From NCBI RefSeq assembly GCF_028736215.1, contig NZ_CP117883.1, forward strand, positions 2,418,001 through 2,482,000: 64,000 nt of DNA. Direction: 5' to 3'. The stretch is from Mucilaginibacter sp. KACC 22773. GTDB taxonomy: Bacteria > Bacteroidota > Bacteroidia > Sphingobacteriales > Sphingobacteriaceae. The position numbers and the translations under genes were made by a program. Below the pieces are notes generated by a model. It saw only the letters and a program-made list of their open reading frames with translations, did no database searches and was not told where the DNA came from. Positions 1 through 9,262 of the stretch are shown here, in pieces. The first letter of the stretch is position 1; each line of letters opens with the position of its first letter.

Positions 1-534
1 ACCTTTACCCCGATATTTATTGAAGCCGTAGTTAAGGCGATCAAAGATTTCCCGATGATCAATGTAACGGTTAATGGTACGCAAATTATAAAGAAGGCAG
101 CTATCAATATCAGCATGGCAACCGCCCTGCCAAGTGGTAACCTGATAGTGCCGGTGATTAAAAAAGCCGATGAGTTAAACCTGCTGGGGATTACCAAGGC
201 AGTTAATGACCTGGCCAACCGTGCCCGTACCGGTAAATTATTACCTGACGATGTAAGAGATGGTACATTTACAATAACTAACGTGGGATCGTTTGGCAAT
301 GTGATGGGTACGCCAATTATTAATCAGCCACAGGTAGCCATACTGGCAGTTGGCGCCATCAAGAAAAAACCGGCTGTAATAGAAACCCCGCAGGGAGATG
401 TAATAGCCATCCGCCACATGATGTTCCTGTCGTTGTCATATGACCACAGGGTTGTTGATGGCGCCTTAGGGGGCTCATTTGTACGCCGGGTAGCCGATTA
501 CCTTGAAAAATGGGACGCAAACAGAGAGATATAA
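1..534 (+). CDS. Dihydrolipoamide acyltransferase (E2) catalytic domain, 5'-truncated
   Basis: This is the last 177 residues of the E2 component of a 2-oxoacid dehydrogenase complex, which transfers an acyl group from lipoamide to CoA. The reading frame is open from base 1, so the gene starts before the window and its lipoyl and peripheral-subunit-binding domains are not visible. The hallmark HRVVDG motif lies at visible residues 149-154, with the catalytic His first and Asp at 153; a TALPSGNLIVPVI-like stretch and the TFTITNVGSFG segment are also typical of the catalytic trimer domain. Whether the substrate is pyruvate, 2-oxoglutarate or branched-chain acids cannot be read from this fragment. 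A strong hairpin follows 16 bases after the stop. Confidence 0.93.
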   Translation, partial: TFTPIFIEAVVKAIKDFPMINVTVNGTQIIKKAAINISMATALPSGNLIVPVIKKADELNLLGITKAVNDLANRARTGKLLPDDVRDGTFTITNVGSFGNVMGTPIINQPQVAILAVGAIKKKPAVIETPQGDVIAIRHMMFLSLSYDHRVVDGALGGSFVRRVADYLEKWDANREI

Positions 535-550
535 ACAACTCATCATATAA

Positions 551-591
551 AACAACAAAGCCGGACTAATTAATAATCCGGCTTTGTTGTT
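551..591. terminator. Perfect 15-bp hairpin terminator after the E2 gene
   Basis: Arms 551-565 and 577-591 are perfect reverse complements around an 11-base AT-rich loop. The outer stem is A/T-rich so each strand ends in a T-containing run, which fits a bidirectional intrinsic terminator. It serves the E2 gene on the plus strand; the minus-strand S9 peptidase ends farther off, at 965. Confidence 0.85.
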
Positions 592-964
592 TCCGAACTT
601 CCTTTTTTTGAAAGGGGAAGGGCGTTTGATAAAATAAGAAGTCTCCACTTTAGGGGAGATTTACAGGGCAAACTAATTGGGTTAACATAGCTTAACACAT
701 TTTAGATAAAATATTATAAATATTTGATAATCAATATTTTGTATTTTATCATGGTTAACACTAAACTGATTGCGCAATTTAGGCGCGTCCAAATACTTGT
801 GCATGTTGTTGGCCAATACAAGTCCCTTCGGCAGCCGGATCATTTAACCAGGATCAGCCAATAAAAACAAAGTGTAGTTTGATGCTTATATCTTACCGAC
901 GCCATAAACTCATTCCATTAGCTATTTGGATGCGTTTACCCTGGGGAGATTTAAAGCGGCTCGC
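592..964. other. Intergenic stretch without a recognised gene
   Basis: This 373-base AT-rich stretch separates two convergent genes. I see a short imperfect dyad near 641-661 (a TCTCC...GGGGAGA pairing) and A/T palindromes around 705-750, but no ORF with protein-like composition and no RNA gene. The short plus-strand ORFs that begin here run antisense into the peptidase gene and are shadows. Confidence 0.5.
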
Positions 965-3775
965 CTATTTTACCAACTCAAAGCCCCAGTCTTTACCCTT
1001 ATCCGCAGCGGGTACACCTTTGGCCATCCAAACAGGCATTGGTGCGCCTTTCAAAAAGTGGTCAAAATATTGTTGCTCGCGTATGGTAATATCCTTGCGG
1101 TTTTGCCGCTGAACCAGGTTATGTGCTTCGCCGTTATATTGCAGCAGCCAAACCGGTTTGCCCAGGCGGCGCAGGGCTGTAAACATTTCTATCCCCTGGT
1201 ACCAGGGCACCGCGCCGTCAGCATCGTTACTCATGATCATTACAGGGGTTTGTACTTTGGGAAGTTGGAACAACGGCGAATTCTCGATATACAACTCTGG
1301 CTTTTCCCATAATGTTGCGCCAATGCGGCTTTGCGTTTTCTCATATTGAAACTGCCTGTTAACACCCGACTCCCAGCGAATACCGCCGTATGCCGAAGTC
1401 ATGTTGGCAACCGGAGCGCCGGCCCATGCAGCGGCATACATATTGGTTTGGGTAACCAGGTAAGCCACCTGGTAGCCGCCCCAGCTTTGTCCCTGGATGC
1501 CTATATGAGCGCCGTCAACCCACGAATTCTTTTTCAATGATTCAACTCCCGAGTTGATGAATTCAACCGCCGAAGCGCCGGGATGACCCGTTTCATAGCT
1601 AATATCAGGTGCAAAAACCAGATAGCCGTTACTTACAAAAAATGAAATGGGCAGGCGCGACGGGGTAGGTGCGGGGGGCAGGTAATTATATAATCCTTCG
1701 GATAGTTTTTCGTAAAAATATACTACCATGGGGTATTTTTTGTTGACGTCGAAATCCTCCGGCTTATATAAAATACCGGTCGACTTATAGCCTTTAGGCG
1801 TAGTCCAGTGCACCAGTTCGGCTGTTCCCCAGTTGTATTGGGCCTGTTGAAGGTTGATACTGCTAAGTTTGGTCTCTTTCTTCAGGTCGGTTGATACGTA
1901 TAAATCCGGAGAAGATTCATAATTGGCTTTGGTGTAAATGTAAATTGCCGCCTTTTTTGCCCTGGTTAAATCGCCATAGCTGTATTTGCCCCAGGTTACC
2001 TTTTCAGGCGGGGATTTACTCTCAGGCGTTTTTACAAAATATCCCCATTGCTTTGTTTCCTCATCCTGCGCCAAAAACCACATAGGCTGTTTTGAGGGAA
2101 TAAATTTTTGTTCGGGATCGGTTATGTCGTACCTGATAATGCGTTTGTTTTTGCGCCCTATACCGTTGGTAAAGTTGGTGGCTTCGCCCGTTGCGGGATC
2201 AATGCTCCAGATATCGTACCGGTCGTAAATTAATACGGCCTTATCGTCTTTTGTCCAGCCTGCTAAGCCGTAATCCTGGGCGTGGTTAGGTACATCATTC
2301 AGTTCGTCGCCCATTTTTGTGCCGATTGATTTTGTCAGGTTGGTTTTTGCGTCGGTCATGATCTGGTAGCTGTACCACTGCTGATCGGTAAAATTGAACC
2401 ATATCACGTACTGCCCGTCCGGCGAGATGCGATAACTCGCTTTTACACCTTGGTTTATCAGCCGTTTGTTGCCGCTTTTAGTATCAATTAAAATGGCTTG
2501 CTGTTTGGTGTCGCCTTCCCATTGGGATTGTACGCGTGCGCCGGTATCTGTTAGTGCCAAAACATAACGCGCGTCCTTATTCTCGGCCACAAAAACTTCG
2601 GGAATAGCCTTGCTGCCCAATTGCACCTGTTTAGACGTTGGATCTTCGGGCCTGATTATAGCCAGGTAGCTTCTTTTAAGTTCTTTTTGCAGGTTTTTGA
2701 GCTGTTGGGGCTGCAAGTAATCATCTTTATAGTTCCAGATATCAAGCCGGGCTACTTCAAAATCAACAATAGTCGTATCGGCCGGTTTGGGGATAGGGGC
2801 GGTGCCAAAAAACAAGTTTGTGCCACTCTTGCTGAAATATATTTTACCATCGCCGCTCACGGCCCATTTATCGGGCATGGTTTCTAATCCTTCAGCGGCT
2901 ATCACGGTAGCACTGTCGCGGGTTAGGTTGTAATAATAAAGCTTAAATGGTTTTACGAGGGCTTTCTCGGGGTTTTTCTCAGCAGCAAAAGCAATTTGCT
3001 TGCCGGCGTCATCAATGGTTATATTGTGATAATTGCCCCGGCCTTTGCTGATAGCTTTTACTGCGTTCTTATCCACATCAAAAACGTACAGGCCAGAAGT
3101 AAATTGTTTTTGCTTTGCCGGCGCGGTAACCGCAAAAGCCACCAGCTTACCATTTTTGCTTACCTGGTAATCGGTGACGTATTTAAAGGTATGGGTTATT
3201 GTACCTGCCAGTTGTTTTACCGTAAGGTCGGCACCGTCTTGTGTTGACGGTGCGGTAGTTTCTTTAATAGCTTTTTTGGAGGTATCGCCAGGCGAAGGTT
3301 TTTTTATAGTATCAGCAGCAGACAGATAGGCAATTACGTTGGCGCTTTCGGCTATTTTAAAGTTTCTGACTGACGGTATTTTGACGATATTTTGTGTCGA
3401 AAGCGAAATAAATCCTAAAGTATCTTTTGGGAATTCCGATTGTTTTTTCTTCTTGATCTTAGCTTGCCTGGTATCTTTAAAAAACGGCCTGATCTGGAAT
3501 ACCGCAAATTTACCATCGCTGCTGAAACGCGCCGTATCGGCACGTGGTATCTGAACTTTGGTTGTGTTTTTTGTATCAGTTATCACCAGGCAGGCATCGC
3601 CCTCCTGCGGTTTCACCACATACATAATCCATTTGCCATCATTACTTATCCGCTGGCCGGTTATGCTTTGCCATCCGTCAAAAACAGCGTGATCCAAAGG
3701 TTTTTTTGAGATTGTTTGAGCGGATAGGCTGACGTAGATAGCCGACAAAAGGATTATTAGTAAAAGTTTACGCAT
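965..3775 (-). CDS. Secreted S9-family (prolyl oligopeptidase-like) serine peptidase
   Basis: An exported peptidase of about 936 residues. An upstream ATG at 3793 adds six residues, but the start at 3775 gives a clean signal peptide (MRKLLLIILLSAIYVSLSAQ). The N-terminal two thirds looks like a beta-propeller (repeats such as DGKWIMYV, DGKFAVFQ, DGQYVIWF). The C-terminal alpha/beta-hydrolase domain carries GQSWGGY with the nucleophile Ser near residue 770 (counted from the 3793 start), Asp near 857-859 in SNDADGAVP, and His near 891 in GEAHN. S9 enzymes usually cleave peptides after proline or trim dipeptides in the periplasm; the exact specificity cannot be told. It is transcribed alone, divergently from the next gene. 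Confidence 0.92.
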   Translation of the reverse strand: MRKLLLIILLSAIYVSLSAQTISKKPLDHAVFDGWQSITGQRISNDGKWIMYVVKPQEGDACLVITDTKNTTKVQIPRADTARFSSDGKFAVFQIRPFFKDTRQAKIKKKKQSEFPKDTLGFISLSTQNIVKIPSVRNFKIAESANVIAYLSAADTIKKPSPGDTSKKAIKETTAPSTQDGADLTVKQLAGTITHTFKYVTDYQVSKNGKLVAFAVTAPAKQKQFTSGLYVFDVDKNAVKAISKGRGNYHNITIDDAGKQIAFAAEKNPEKALVKPFKLYYYNLTRDSATVIAAEGLETMPDKWAVSGDGKIYFSKSGTNLFFGTAPIPKPADTTIVDFEVARLDIWNYKDDYLQPQQLKNLQKELKRSYLAIIRPEDPTSKQVQLGSKAIPEVFVAENKDARYVLALTDTGARVQSQWEGDTKQQAILIDTKSGNKRLINQGVKASYRISPDGQYVIWFNFTDQQWYSYQIMTDAKTNLTKSIGTKMGDELNDVPNHAQDYGLAGWTKDDKAVLIYDRYDIWSIDPATGEATNFTNGIGRKNKRIIRYDITDPEQKFIPSKQPMWFLAQDEETKQWGYFVKTPESKSPPEKVTWGKYSYGDLTRAKKAAIYIYTKANYESSPDLYVSTDLKKETKLSSINLQQAQYNWGTAELVHWTTPKGYKSTGILYKPEDFDVNKKYPMVVYFYEKLSEGLYNYLPPAPTPSRLPISFFVSNGYLVFAPDISYETGHPGASAVEFINSGVESLKKNSWVDGAHIGIQGQSWGGYQVAYLVTQTNMYAAAWAGAPVANMTSAYGGIRWESGVNRQFQYEKTQSRIGATLWEKPELYIENSPLFQLPKVQTPVMIMSNDADGAVPWYQGIEMFTALRRLGKPVWLLQYNGEAHNLVQRQNRKDITIREQQYFDHFLKGAPMPVWMAKGVPAADKGKDWGFELVK

Positions 3776-3926
3776 ATCAACTTTGTTAACCATTAAATAT
3801 GCTCAAAATAGCTCGTTTATAAAAATTAGCCACGTGAAAGTTACAATGTAGGGAGGAGAAGATACGGGATAATCCGAAAAGTAAAAGCTTAGTTACTTTA
3901 GGGTAATTTGTTACATTTGATGAAGG

Positions 3927-4385
3927 ATGAAATACTATTTTAAATTTGGTGCTGGGTTGATTTTGCAATTAGTGGTAGCTGTAATATGGATACTTGTTAT
4001 CTCTTTTAGCCGGAATATTCCACCAGTGGCAAATTGGTTTATATACATAGGCTTTGCGTTTAATCTCATCAGCCTGTTCTACTACAATTTAAAATCAATA
4101 ATAGTGGCAATAAATAAAGAGCCTCAGCTTGAATTTGATGAGGTTTGTATTTATGACCATGTTAAAAATGCAAAATATTATTGGACAGATATTGAGGAGA
4201 TTGAGGAAGAGAATGGTTCACTCATAATTAAAATGTATCCGGTTGCAAAGCAAATTTCAACTGGCCAGATTTTAATACGCCATGCTCCTAAAACTATCAG
4301 GCTTGGAAATGTGGATGTTTATTTAACAGAACTATTAACCATGCTGAATATTTACAGTATAAAGGCGATAAAAATGGAAAAGTGA
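3927..4385 (+). CDS. Small two-helix membrane protein of unknown function
   Basis: A 152-residue protein that I do not recognise with confidence. Two hydrophobic segments (about 7-27 and 34-56) form a membrane hairpin, followed by a soluble C-terminal domain of about 90 residues rich in alternating beta-type stretches (LEFDEVCIYD, GSLIIKMYPV) that could be PH-like, as in several small Bacteroidota membrane proteins. The divergent promoter region with the S9 peptidase is 151 bases. It ends at a hairpin shared with the convergent aspartate kinase gene. Composition matches its neighbours. Confidence 0.6.
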   Translation: MKYYFKFGAGLILQLVVAVIWILVISFSRNIPPVANWFIYIGFAFNLISLFYYNLKSIIVAINKEPQLEFDEVCIYDHVKNAKYYWTDIEEIEEENGSLIIKMYPVAKQISTGQILIRHAPKTIRLGNVDVYLTELLTMLNIYSIKAIKMEK

Positions 4386-4427
4386 GGGGATGACAATTGA
4401 GTATTTCTACTACAATTTTCATCCCCT
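4385..4427. terminator. Shared bidirectional hairpin between convergent genes
   Basis: Arms 4385-4399 and 4413-4427 pair over 15 bp with one mismatch around a 13-base loop. The hairpin starts at the last base of the membrane protein's stop codon and ends 14 bases before the aspartate kinase stop, so it can end transcription from both sides. Confidence 0.7.
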
Positions 4428-4441
4428 GATTTGCTTTCAAA

Positions 4442-5818
4442 TTATATCATCGCCTTATTCAAGGCCTTTATAGCTTCGGCAAAATCTTCTCTTGCAACCA
4501 AAAACTGGATGTTTACCTTGCGCAGGGCAAAGCCACAGCTTTTAATATTGATGCCTTTTTGTGCCAGCGCTGTTGCCGATTTGGCTAATAAGCCTGGCTG
4601 ATCCATATTAGAACCGATGAGGCATACCATGGCCATTTTTTCTACAGTTACTTTCTCATAGTCATCTTCAAGCTCCTGTATCAGCTTTTTATTAAAATCC
4701 TTATCCCATATTACAATCGAGATACTGTTGGCGCTTGTGGCCTTAAAAGTATAGCTTACGCCATATTTATAAAACAGCTGCATGATATGAAAATCGGTAC
4801 CTACGTTGCCCACCATCGATGGGTCGTATATATCAATCATCATTACGTGCTCGGTTCCGGTAATTACTTCAACCCTTTTTTTATCACATATGTACTCGCG
4901 TGTAATTAATGTGCCGGGATGTTCGGGTTGGAAAGTGTTTTTTATTCTCAGGTCAATATCATTGATCTCTAATGGTTTGGATGCTTTTGGATGGATAGCT
5001 TCCATGCCCACATCAGCCAATTGGTCGGCCACATCGTAGTTGGTATTGCCTACCGGGAAACAATTTTCAACGCCTACCAATTGCGGGTCGGCGGTACATA
5101 AATGGTATTCTTTATGGATGATAGCTTCCTGTGGTTTTACTTCAACAGCTATTTTACTAAAAGTAACTTCAGAATAGCCGCGGTCAAACTCGCGCATAAT
5201 ACCTTCAGTGCCTTTGGCGTAACCGGTTACAATAGTAATGGTGCCGGCAAAATCAATGTGCTGCAGATCCTTCCGGATACGTTGATCGATAGTTAAGGAC
5301 CGGTGATCATGGAAGCCGCTCAAATCAACAAAAGTGGCGTTGATGCCCATATTTTGCAATACATTGGCAAATACAAACGCCGAATGACTTTCGCCTATCG
5401 ATGCCAGGATTTCGCGTGCAGCCAGCAAGACGTCAGCTTTATTTACATAGCCAGAGGCGAGTATATTGGCAATATTTTCCAGGTAAGTTTGTGCGTCTTT
5501 AAGACGTTGCTCAATAAAAGCATCAGCCTGGGTAAGGTTTAAGCCAAGGCCTTCGTAGTTTTTATTGAGTTGCTTTAGTTTAACAATAAGTTCTTTAAGT
5601 GGCTTATGAAAATCCTTATAAGTTGCCAAACGATGATAAACACCAGGGGCCTTGGTTTTCTTATTTTCAAGCAAAAGGTTGGTTACCCCCGAAAATGCCG
5701 ATACTACAAAGATGCGGTTGTAAAGCTGGTCGCCGCTGCGCTCAAACAGGATAATGTTTTTGATCACATCACCCAATGCGGTCATGGATGTACCGCCGAT
5801 TTTTTCTACTGTTAACAT
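4442..5818 (-). CDS. ask: Aspartate kinase, Ask_Ect-like class
   Basis: A 458-residue monofunctional aspartokinase, which phosphorylates aspartate at the head of the Lys/Thr/Met and diaminopimelate pathway. The nucleotide/substrate signature is VEKIGGTSM at residues 4-12. Further landmarks are RGYSEVTF and IHKEYHLCTADP in the middle and two C-terminal ACT domains (from about residue 320), the usual site of feedback control by amino acids. The opening residues and the RIFVVSAFSGVTNLLLE block resemble, from memory, the aspartokinases encoded in ectoine clusters (Ask_Ect) more than the common K-FGGTS LysC/ThrA type. No ectoine genes are seen here. It lies 222 bases downstream of proC on the same strand and could be a separate unit. 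Confidence 0.9.
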   Translation of the reverse strand: MLTVEKIGGTSMTALGDVIKNIILFERSGDQLYNRIFVVSAFSGVTNLLLENKKTKAPGVYHRLATYKDFHKPLKELIVKLKQLNKNYEGLGLNLTQADAFIEQRLKDAQTYLENIANILASGYVNKADVLLAAREILASIGESHSAFVFANVLQNMGINATFVDLSGFHDHRSLTIDQRIRKDLQHIDFAGTITIVTGYAKGTEGIMREFDRGYSEVTFSKIAVEVKPQEAIIHKEYHLCTADPQLVGVENCFPVGNTNYDVADQLADVGMEAIHPKASKPLEINDIDLRIKNTFQPEHPGTLITREYICDKKRVEVITGTEHVMMIDIYDPSMVGNVGTDFHIMQLFYKYGVSYTFKATSANSISIVIWDKDFNKKLIQELEDDYEKVTVEKMAMVCLIGSNMDQPGLLAKSATALAQKGINIKSCGFALRKVNIQFLVAREDFAEAIKALNKAMI

Positions 5819-5852
5819 TATTTTAAAACACGAATAGACACGAATTTTGTCG

Positions 5853-6008
5853 AATTACACGAATAAAAAACAAATTTTTGTCTATTTAGATATGAAAACT
5901 TTATATGATATAACTGCCTTTACGCCAATCAAACTCGTAAAATTCGAAAAAACTGGCACTAATTAGTGTATTGCAGCATTGTCTTGAACCAATCTAATTC
6001 GTGTAATT
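5853..6008. repeat. Intergenic element with 12-bp terminal inverted repeats
   Basis: AATTACACGAAT at 5853-5864 is the exact reverse complement of 5997-6008. Several further CACGAAT copies lie at 5828-5864, including direct repeats just outside the left arm. The 156-base unit fills the gap between the aspartate kinase and proC genes and has no ORF. It resembles the ACACGAATT-type intergenic repeats common in Bacteroidota, but copy number in the genome cannot be seen here. Confidence 0.5.
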
Positions 6009-6040
6009 AGAAAAAATCTGTGACAATTTGTGTGTCAATA

Positions 6041-6862
6041 TTAATGCTCTTCCTTTTTATAAAGGTCGCCTGCCTTCTCTGCAGATAACTTGATGCCCTT
6101 TATCATGGCCGAACTAAAGCCATTGTGTTCCATCTCGTTAAGGCCGGCAATGGTACAGCCGCTTGGCGAGGTCACCTTATCAATTTCCTGTTCGGGGTGC
6201 GATGATAGCTGTAATAGTAAATCGGCAGCGCCTTTGGCCGTTTGCGCAGCCATTTTCAAGGCATCGCCGGCGTGGAAACCAATCTCGGTGCCACCTTGCG
6301 ATGCAGCGCGGATAGAGCGTAAAAAGAAGGCGATTCCGCAAGCACAAAGTGCGGTAGCCGATGTCATTAATTCTTCATTAATCTGGATGCTTACACCAAC
6401 GGTATCAAAAAGTGATTTTACCAGGTTGATGTTTTTGTTGGTACCGTTATCGGTGGCAATACAAGTCATGGAGTGGCCAATGGCTATAGCCGTATTAGGC
6501 ATAGCACGCACCACCTGTACGTTTAATTCCAATTGCTGGCGAATGTCGCTGCAACTAACGCCGGATATTACTGATATCAGGAGTTGTTTTTCGGGCTTGA
6601 TGGCAGGCCTTATCTCGTCAAGTAACTTATTCAATTGCTGCGGCAAAACTGCCAAAACTATGATATCCGACTTTTTAACGGCTTTTAAATTGTTATCGGT
6701 GGTATGATAGCCTAAAGCGGCGTAATCTGCCAGCGCACCTGCATTTCTGCGTGTAAGTGTTATTTGCTGAGGTTTGCAAATACCTGCTTTAACTAACCCT
6801 TTGGCTAATGAAAGCCCGATGTTTCCAGAGCCCAAAATGGCTATTTGCTGTGATGCGTTCAT
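6041..6862 (-). CDS. proC: Pyrroline-5-carboxylate reductase
   Basis: A 273-residue cytosolic enzyme that reduces 1-pyrroline-5-carboxylate to proline with NAD(P)H. The N-terminal Rossmann motif ILGSGNIG is at about residues 9-16, and the family's C-terminal signature (TSPSGCTIAGLNEME) lies near residues 226-240; the length is normal. Its ATG overlaps the argB stop by four bases (ATGA), so proC is translationally coupled to argB. ProC next to arginine genes is usual in Bacteroidota and links the glutamate-derived proline and arginine pathways. Confidence 0.95.
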   Translation of the reverse strand: MNASQQIAILGSGNIGLSLAKGLVKAGICKPQQITLTRRNAGALADYAALGYHTTDNNLKAVKKSDIIVLAVLPQQLNKLLDEIRPAIKPEKQLLISVISGVSCSDIRQQLELNVQVVRAMPNTAIAIGHSMTCIATDNGTNKNINLVKSLFDTVGVSIQINEELMTSATALCACGIAFFLRSIRAASQGGTEIGFHAGDALKMAAQTAKGAADLLLQLSSHPEQEIDKVTSPSGCTIAGLNEMEHNGFSSAMIKGIKLSAEKAGDLYKKEEH

Positions 6863-7704
6863 GTGGTTTTACTTAAACGAGTTCCAAATGGTTTGTTATT
6901 CTTTATATTTCCTAAATCGTCGCTTTTGCCAATTATTACTGCTTTTACGCCGCGGGCTATCGCCGTAAATGCATTATCGAGTTTAGGCAGCATACCGCTG
7001 TGTATAATTCTCTCTTTTTTTAATTCTTCGTAGTGCTCCGGGTTTATCTCGCGTATTAATGAATCCTCATCATCAATGTCTTGTAAAACCCCCTTTTTTT
7101 CAAAGCAATAAATCAGGGTTGTATCATACAACGATGCCAGATTTACCGCTAACGCCGATGCAATAGTATCGGCATTAGTATTTAGCAACTGCCCTTCTCC
7201 ATCGTGCGTTATCGCGCAAAATACTGGAGTAAAACCCGCCTCCATTAACCTGCTTATATTGCCCGGGTTGATGGAGTTTTCGTCTATATCGCCCACAAAA
7301 CCATAATCAATAGTTTTTACCGGGCGTTTTTTTGCTTTAATAAAATTACCGTCTGCGCCGGTAAGCCCTATGGCGTTATTGCCAAAGCGTTGTAACTGAG
7401 CTACTATGTTTTTATTAATGAGGCCACCGTATACCATGGTAACCACTTTTAGCGTTTCTATATCGGTTATGCGCCGGCCATCAACAAGCTTTGCTTCAAT
7501 GCCCAAATCTCCCGCTATTTGTGTTGCTACCTTACCACCGCCATGTACCAATATTTTAAAGCCATCCAGCGTTTCAAAATCTTTCAGGAAATGATATAAG
7601 TTTTCGGAGTTATCTATTACATTTCCGCCGATTTTGATAACATGCAGACTTTTTTTGGCCGCTATTTCGGTCGATTTAATAGAAACTGTATCACTTTTGT
7701 TCAT
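6859..7704 (-). CDS. argB: N-acetyl/N-acylglutamate kinase
   Basis: A 281-residue amino-acid kinase that phosphorylates N-acylglutamate, the second step of arginine synthesis. Visible motifs are VIKIGGN (catalytic Lys near residue 24), ILVHGGGK for phosphate/substrate binding and NTNADTIAS near residue 178 for the nucleotide. It lacks the long N-terminal helix of hexameric arginine-inhibited ArgB proteins. The partner transcarbamylase gene at 11178 looks succinylornithine-specific, so the true substrate may be N-succinylglutamate (inference). It is the first gene of the argB-proC unit and diverges from ndh across about 200 bases of AT-rich promoter DNA. Confidence 0.93.
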   Translation of the reverse strand: MNKSDTVSIKSTEIAAKKSLHVIKIGGNVIDNSENLYHFLKDFETLDGFKILVHGGGKVATQIAGDLGIEAKLVDGRRITDIETLKVVTMVYGGLINKNIVAQLQRFGNNAIGLTGADGNFIKAKKRPVKTIDYGFVGDIDENSINPGNISRLMEAGFTPVFCAITHDGEGQLLNTNADTIASALAVNLASLYDTTLIYCFEKKGVLQDIDDEDSLIREINPEHYEELKKERIIHSGMLPKLDNAFTAIARGVKAVIIGKSDDLGNIKNNKPFGTRLSKTT

Positions 7705-7907
7705 TCTTCACAGTAATTTAACACGGCACTTATCAATTTGACTCTGTTTTTAAGAAAAATCTGTTAAAAATAAGAAATTATAGTCTATTTCTTATAAAAA
7801 TCATTCAAAAATGATTATCTGGTTACAGTATTGTAAGTTTACAATTTGATTATGAAATAATTAGTATACTTCAGTTTAAGGCATTAAACTTGCTGTAAAT
7901 TTTTCCT

Positions 7908-9206
7908 ATGGATAAAAAGAAAGGTACAAAGCCACGTGTAGTGATCATTGGCGGCGGTTTTGGCGGACTGGAATTAGCTAAAAACCTTAAAAATGCACCG
8001 GTAGACGTACTGCTGCTTGATAAACATAATTACCATACATTTCAACCGTTGCTTTACCAGGTAGCTGCCGGTTCCATCGCTGCCGATTCTATTGGTTTTC
8101 CAATCCGGAGGATTTTTACAAAGCAAGATAATTTCAGGTTTGCACTGGCAGAAGTTGAACAGATACATCCTGAAACCAATACACTTACCACTAATATAGG
8201 CACTGTATATTATGATTACCTGATTATTGCAACAGGATCAAACACCAACTTTTTTGGCAATAAAGAAATTGAACATTTTGCTATGCCGATGAAGAATATC
8301 CCTGAGGCATTAAACCTGCGTAGTTTGATATTGCAAAACCTCGAAATGTCGTTGGTTACCAAAGACCCGGAAGAGAAAGCAGCTTTGATGACTTTTGTTG
8401 TAGTAGGCGGAGGGCCAACCGGCGTGGAGCTATCCGGCGCACTTGCCGAAATGCGCCAGTTAATTCTGATGAAGGATTATCACGGCTTACGTAAACACAA
8501 TATGAAAGTTTACCTGGTTGAGGGTAAGGATGTTGTACTTGGCGCCTTCTCGCAGGCAGCATCGGCAAAAGCAAAAAAGTTTTTGGAAGACATGGACGTC
8601 ACCATTTACAATAGTGTGCACGTGCAAAGCTACGATGGCGTTTTGCTTAAAATAGATGACGGTACTACCATACTTACCCGCAATGTTTTATGGGCAGCTG
8701 GCGTAAAAGGCGAGGTGCCTGCCGGCTTACCCGAGACTAATATTACCAGGGGCAACCGCATACAGGTTGATGAAATTAATAAAGTAAACGGTTATAGTAA
8801 TATTTTCGCTATTGGCGATGTATCGGCCATGATAACACCCGAAACACCAAATGGGCATCCGGGAGTGGCACCTGCGGCTATTCAGCAGGGAGAGTGGCTT
8901 GCCAAAAACCTGGTGAGGATATTGAATAACCAGGCTACAGTTCCGTTTAAATATAAAGACAAAGGATCGTTAGCTACAATAGGTCGTAACAAAGCCGTGG
9001 CCGATTTGGGCAGGCTGCATTTCCAGGGATTTTTTGCCTGGTTATTGTGGGGCTTTGTCCATTTAATGTCGTTAGCCGGTTTTACCAATAAGGGAATTAT
9101 ATTTTTTAGCTGGGCTATTAATTATTTTAATAAAAACAGCGACAACCGTCTGATTGTACGTTATTTTGATACGGAAACCCGGATGACGGATCCTGAGTCG
9201 AAATAA
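7908..9206 (+). CDS. ndh: Type II NADH dehydrogenase (NAD(P)/FAD-dependent oxidoreductase)
   Basis: A 432-residue membrane-associated flavoprotein that passes electrons from NADH to quinone without pumping protons. Two dinucleotide-binding folds are visible: IIGGGFGG near residues 13-20 for FAD and VVGGGPTG near residues 165-172 for NAD(P)H. The second flavin contact, FAIGDV, lies near residue 304. A C-terminal hydrophobic stretch (WLLWGFVHLMSLAG) is the usual membrane anchor of the family. It is followed after 56 bases by an Na+/H+ antiporter gene on the same strand; the two may be co-transcribed and both act on membrane energetics. Confidence 0.93.
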   Translation: MDKKKGTKPRVVIIGGGFGGLELAKNLKNAPVDVLLLDKHNYHTFQPLLYQVAAGSIAADSIGFPIRRIFTKQDNFRFALAEVEQIHPETNTLTTNIGTVYYDYLIIATGSNTNFFGNKEIEHFAMPMKNIPEALNLRSLILQNLEMSLVTKDPEEKAALMTFVVVGGGPTGVELSGALAEMRQLILMKDYHGLRKHNMKVYLVEGKDVVLGAFSQAASAKAKKFLEDMDVTIYNSVHVQSYDGVLLKIDDGTTILTRNVLWAAGVKGEVPAGLPETNITRGNRIQVDEINKVNGYSNIFAIGDVSAMITPETPNGHPGVAPAAIQQGEWLAKNLVRILNNQATVPFKYKDKGSLATIGRNKAVADLGRLHFQGFFAWLLWGFVHLMSLAGFTNKGIIFFSWAINYFNKNSDNRLIVRYFDTETRMTDPESK

Positions 9207-9262
9207 AATCAGTTGTTTAAAACATTGCGGCGTTTATTTTATTAGTTAAAAAGTAAACGCCT

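Noticed and set aside
879-3709. Many plus-strand ORFs across the S9 peptidase gene
   Set aside because: They are antisense to a long, well-conserved peptidase reading frame and have no recognisable domains.
3786-3968. Short minus-strand ORF upstream of the S9 peptidase
   Set aside because: It overlaps the promoter region and the start of the plus-strand membrane protein, and has no coding features.
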